A stretch of 64,000 nt of DNA, taken from assembly GCF_026104355.1 (NCBI RefSeq), contig NZ_CP110535.1:1116001-1180000 (forward strand), given 5' to 3'. Both the position numbers and the translations under genes were made by a program. The notes under the pieces were generated by a model, which was not told where the DNA came from, made no database searches, and was given only the letters and a program-made list of their open reading frames with translations. This document shows positions 61,069-64,000 of this stretch, piece by piece. The number at the start of each line of letters is the position of its first letter. Position 1 is the stretch's first letter. Origin of the DNA: Halomonas sp. BDJS001. Lineage in GTDB: Bacteria; Pseudomonadota; Gammaproteobacteria; Pseudomonadales; Halomonadaceae.

Positions 61069-62283
61069 ATGTCAAAGCCTAGAAACGAGGAATACACCAA
61101 GGAACCCCTAAAAGGGAGCCGGACGGCAAACGCATGCCGAAAAGTGGTGGGCCTTATACCCGCCCCGGAGATGTCCGCGGAAATAGCCGAACAGGTAACC
61201 GACCAGTTACCCGAACTTCTGGCCAACTACGTCGATGACCGGTTGAGTTGGGAGGTGCAACTGGTCGTTGATCCGTTGATCGGCGCTGCAGAGGCTTCCA
61301 ACGATATTATCGAGAGTATTCTTGAGTACAAGCGGCATCAGCAGTGGGACTACGCGATCTGTATTACCGATCTTCCGATCCGCAAACATGGGCGCTTCGT
61401 GATCGCGGAAACCAGCACAATGAATGGCGTGGCGATGATTTCATTGCCTGCCTTCGGTATTACTGCAATACGCCGTCGCCTGAGCGAAGCGATCCTGCAA
61501 CTGGTCAACGAACTGCATCATGGCAGTTCAGAAGAGGACCGTGCCCGCCAAGAGCAGCGCACCGAACAATCCTATAAAGTCCACGAGAGCCTGCGTGGCA
61601 AAGGTGCCTGGCAACTACTGGGTAGGCGTCTCTACGAGAAGCTGTTCCCGATACGACGGGTAACACTATCGGGCGAGGGAGAGTCCTTCGACGTACGCTT
61701 TATTGCCGATTCATGGCTCAACGGGAACCTTCGCATCCTGGCCGGCATGGTGCGCGCCAACCGCCCCTGGACCATCTTTCCTTCTTTCAAGGGTGTCATC
61801 GCCGTCGCGTTCGCGACCGGCGCCTATGGCCTGGTGTTTCCCACCCTTTGGCAGCTCAGCAACAATTATGGCTGGCCACGCCTTGTGCTGCTGATGGGTC
61901 TCGCCATGACGGCCATGATCGCCTGGATCATTCTTGCTCATACCCTTTGGGAATCGATAAGAAGCGCTCCATCGCCTCACCTGGTTCGCCTCTATAATAC
62001 GGTCACGGTACTGACGCTAAGCACGGGGGTCATATTTTATTATACGATCCTGTTTGGCCTATTCTGTTTCGCAGTCCTCGTTTTCATTCCGGCCAACATG
62101 CTGGAAGCCCAAATCGGCCACACGGCTGGTCTTATCAATTACACGGCCCTTGCCTGGCTCGCGACTTCGATAGCTACTATCGCTGGTGCCCTGGGGGCCG
62201 GTTTGGAAGATGAAGAAACCGTCAGAAACGCGACCTATGGCTATCGGCAGCGACGCCGTAACCAGGAAGTGAATCAGCGGTGA
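61069..62283 (+). CDS. Unknown membrane protein
   Basis: I do not recognise this 404-aa protein. Residues 1-235 are soluble and charged, with a segment QWDYAICITDLPIRK that looks like a Rossmann-like strand. Then come helices at about 240-257, 272-290, 305-340 and 355-377, and a basic tail. The start is ATG 61069 after GAGGAGCGC; the longer frame from 61012 is not supported. It is 260 bp before the Clp gene and may belong to the same stress island. Confidence 0.7.
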   Translation: MSKPRNEEYTKEPLKGSRTANACRKVVGLIPAPEMSAEIAEQVTDQLPELLANYVDDRLSWEVQLVVDPLIGAAEASNDIIESILEYKRHQQWDYAICITDLPIRKHGRFVIAETSTMNGVAMISLPAFGITAIRRRLSEAILQLVNELHHGSSEEDRARQEQRTEQSYKVHESLRGKGAWQLLGRRLYEKLFPIRRVTLSGEGESFDVRFIADSWLNGNLRILAGMVRANRPWTIFPSFKGVIAVAFATGAYGLVFPTLWQLSNNYGWPRLVLLMGLAMTAMIAWIILAHTLWESIRSAPSPHLVRLYNTVTVLTLSTGVIFYYTILFGLFCFAVLVFIPANMLEAQIGHTAGLINYTALAWLATSIATIAGALGAGLEDEETVRNATYGYRQRRRNQEVNQR

Positions 62284-62392
62284 TGTGCGGCGACAATTTT
62301 GTTTTGGCCAACTGACAGCCTACTCCCGAAGTTGAACGGCAGGAGGCTGGATCCCGTGAAAATAGTTCTGTCCCGGTTTCACCGATTCCGCC

Positions 62393-62420
62393 TTGCTTTC
62401 GATCCACCTCTCGCTATACT
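62393..62420 (+). promoter_or_regulatory. Sigma-70-like promoter upstream of the Clp ATPase gene
   Basis: TTGCTT (62393-62398) and TATACT (62415-62420) lie 16 bp apart, about 120 bp before the clpK-like start. No clear sigma-32 site is seen. Confidence 0.45.
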
Positions 62421-62543
62421 GAAATTTTAAGCTTCTCTCGGGCTCTGCCCCCTCCCAGGTTTCACTGGGCTCCGCCCCTTCTCCAAGGCTTAGCCGTTCC
62501 TATACGACTGTTGTAAGCCACACAGCGGTACAACGGAGGCATC

Positions 62544-64000
62544 ATGGGCAAGAGCGCGGAACAATCACCCCAAGTATCATGCGATATCTGCCGGCAACGC
62601 CCTGCGGCTCTGCAGGTCACCGTTTCACAAGCCGGTCGAAGACGCACCCTCAACGTATGCCAAACGGATTATTTGCGCCTGAGAGCACGAAGTGCCTCTC
62701 CGTTTGAATCCCTTTTTGGAAGCGGGCTGCTCGCCGACGATTTTTTCGAGCGGCTGGCACGAGACGAGGATTTCGGCTTTGGCAGTGTCGCCAGTCGAGA
62801 GAACGGCCGGCCGCAGGATAGCGAATCGGTCGCCCTCGGTGACCTGCTTAGCGAGCAAAGCGAGCAGATTCTGCAGCAAGCCGCGGCTACCGCGACGGAG
62901 TGGGGTTCGCAGCTGATTGATACCAGCCACCTGCTTTACGCGCTGGCCGATAACGATGTGGTGCAGGCGCTCCTCAAGCGATACCAGCTATCGGCCAAAG
63001 ACCTTAAGACCCAGGTTGAGCAACTGACACCCAAAGCTGCGAGCGAACCCGAAACGGACGGGCCTACAAAGATCGGCGTCTCCCCACGGGTGAAAGCCGC
63101 GCTACAGCGCGCCTTCCAGGCGTCGAGAGACCTCGGGCATGGCTATATTGGTCCCGAACACCTTCTGATCGGTCTGGCCGAGGAGGAGGGGCTGGCCAGC
63201 GACTTGCTGAACCGTTATGGCCTCTCTGCACACGGTCTTCGGCAGAAGGCTGTGCAGGTGGTCGGAAAGGGGGCGCAGGAGGGGCGACTGCCGGAGCAAA
63301 GCGACACGCCCACCCTGGACAAGTACAGTCGGGATCTCACTGCATTGGCTAACGAGGACAAGCTGGATCCGGTGATCGGGCGAGCGGCCGAGGTCGAGAC
63401 CCTGATCGAGGTTCTTTCCCGGCGCCGCAAGAACAACCCCGTTCTTATCGGTGAGCCTGGCGTCGGCAAGACCGCCATCGTCGAAGGGCTGGCGCAGCGA
63501 ATTGTTCACAATGAAGTGCCGGACCTGTTGCAGAACAAACGGGTGGTTGAGCTAAACATCAACTCGCTGGTGGCCGGTTCCCAGTATCGTGGTCAATTCG
63601 AGGAGCGGATCAAACAAGTCCTCGACGAGATTACGTCCCACCAAAACGAGATTGTGCTGTTCATCGACGAGCTGCACACCATTGTCGGCGCCGGATCGAC
63701 CGGGGGCGAAGGCGGGCTGGACGTCGCGAATACCCTCAAGCCCCAACTGGCGCGTGGTGAATTGCATTTGGTCGGGGCGACCACGCTGGGCGAATACCAG
63801 AAGTACATCGAAAAAGACGCTGCGCTGGAGCGGCGGCTGCAACCGGTGTTCGTCGCCGAACCAACGATTGACCAGACCATCAATATACTAAGAGGGCTTA
63901 GGGATCGACTGGAGGCTCACCACAAGGTGACTATCACCGACGAGGCGATTGTCGCCGCCGTGGAGATGGCCGACCGCTACGTCACCAACCGGTTCCTGCC
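62544..64000 (+). CDS. clpK: ClpK/ClpG-like AAA+ disaggregase (3' end outside window)
   Basis: The first 485 codons of a large AAA+ chaperone. It starts with a short zinc-finger-like N-domain (CDICRQRP, then NVCQTDY), typical of ClpK/ClpG. A linker, Clp N repeats (about 110-240) and the first AAA+ domain follow, with Walker [10 protein letters not shown], Walker [10 protein letters not shown] and the arginine region [14 protein letters not shown]. ClpK raises heat tolerance by disaggregating proteins. The start is ATG 62544 after CGGAGG. The frame is open to the window end. Confidence 0.88.
   Translation, partial: MGKSAEQSPQVSCDICRQRPAALQVTVSQAGRRRTLNVCQTDYLRLRARSASPFESLFGSGLLADDFFERLARDEDFGFGSVASRENGRPQDSESVALGDLLSEQSEQILQQAAATATEWGSQLIDTSHLLYALADNDVVQALLKRYQLSAKDLKTQVEQLTPKAASEPETDGPTKIGVSPRVKAALQRAFQASRDLGHGYIGPEHLLIGLAEEEGLASDLLNRYGLSAHGLRQKAVQVVGKGAQEGRLPEQSDTPTLDKYSRDLTALANEDKLDPVIGRAAEVETLIEVLSRRRKNNPVLIGEPGVGKTAIVEGLAQRIVHNEVPDLLQNKRVVELNINSLVAGSQYRGQFEERIKQVLDEITSHQNEIVLFIDELHTIVGAGSTGGEGGLDVANTLKPQLARGELHLVGATTLGEYQKYIEKDAALERRLQPVFVAEPTIDQTINILRGLRDRLEAHHKVTITDEAIVAAVEMADRYVTNRFL

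Overview
The window looks like a chromosomal segment of a Halomonas-type gammaproteobacterium. The evidence is its moderately high GC core, a deo nucleoside operon with tsx and nupC, a cyo quinol oxidase operon, a long-form pta next to ackA, and a TPP riboswitch ahead of tenA-thiC. No 16S rRNA or ribosomal protein gene is present, so the genus is an inference.

Region 1 to 43.5 kb is ordinary chromosome. In order it holds: the 3' part of a DEAD-box helicase gene, endonuclease V, a glutamine amidotransferase with a frameshifted tail, thiol peroxidase, a C26 amidotransferase-amidoligase pair, a large MscS channel, two J-domain-like proteins, an unknown membrane protein, a CBS-BON protein and a class V aminotransferase. 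A ThuA/ThuB-like sugar cluster with its LacI regulator and paired operators follows. Next come cdd-deoD-deoB-deoA-deoC-nupC-tsx with divergent deoR, cyoABCDE, pta/ackA, a DMT transporter, a small outer-membrane barrel, an HlyD/DUF2955 pump, a CsbD protein, a lipoprotein and riboswitch-controlled tenA-thiC. A palindromic MITE-like element of about 132 bp lies between nupC and tsx.

Region 43.5 to 53.4 kb is a decayed chromosomal integron: a truncated, LexA-box-preceded intI, a GTTAAGC attI-type crossover site and at least five attC sites. Its cassettes carry (a) a tRNA-like gene with a 21-nt anticodon loop plus a protein with a HEPN-like Rx4H motif, (b) a three-gene unit of a DUF4365 nuclease-like protein, an unknown protein and a SIR2-like protein, (c) an unknown protein, (d) a LysE/RhtB exporter, (e) a one-helix membrane protein and (f) a histidine phosphatase. 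Resistance-type gene remnants, a lipoprotein and an AlaX tRNA-editing protein follow. The two front cassettes look like uncharacterised defence or toxin systems and are the most interesting part of the window.

Region 53.4 to 64 kb is a mosaic: an AraC regulator with a YddG-like exporter, an SDR divergent from a LysR regulator, a CPBP protease gene broken by one in-frame stop, a beta-barrel remnant between two strong terminators, a prolyl oligopeptidase, an unknown membrane protein, and the first 485 codons of a ClpK/ClpG-like disaggregase that may open a stress-tolerance island.
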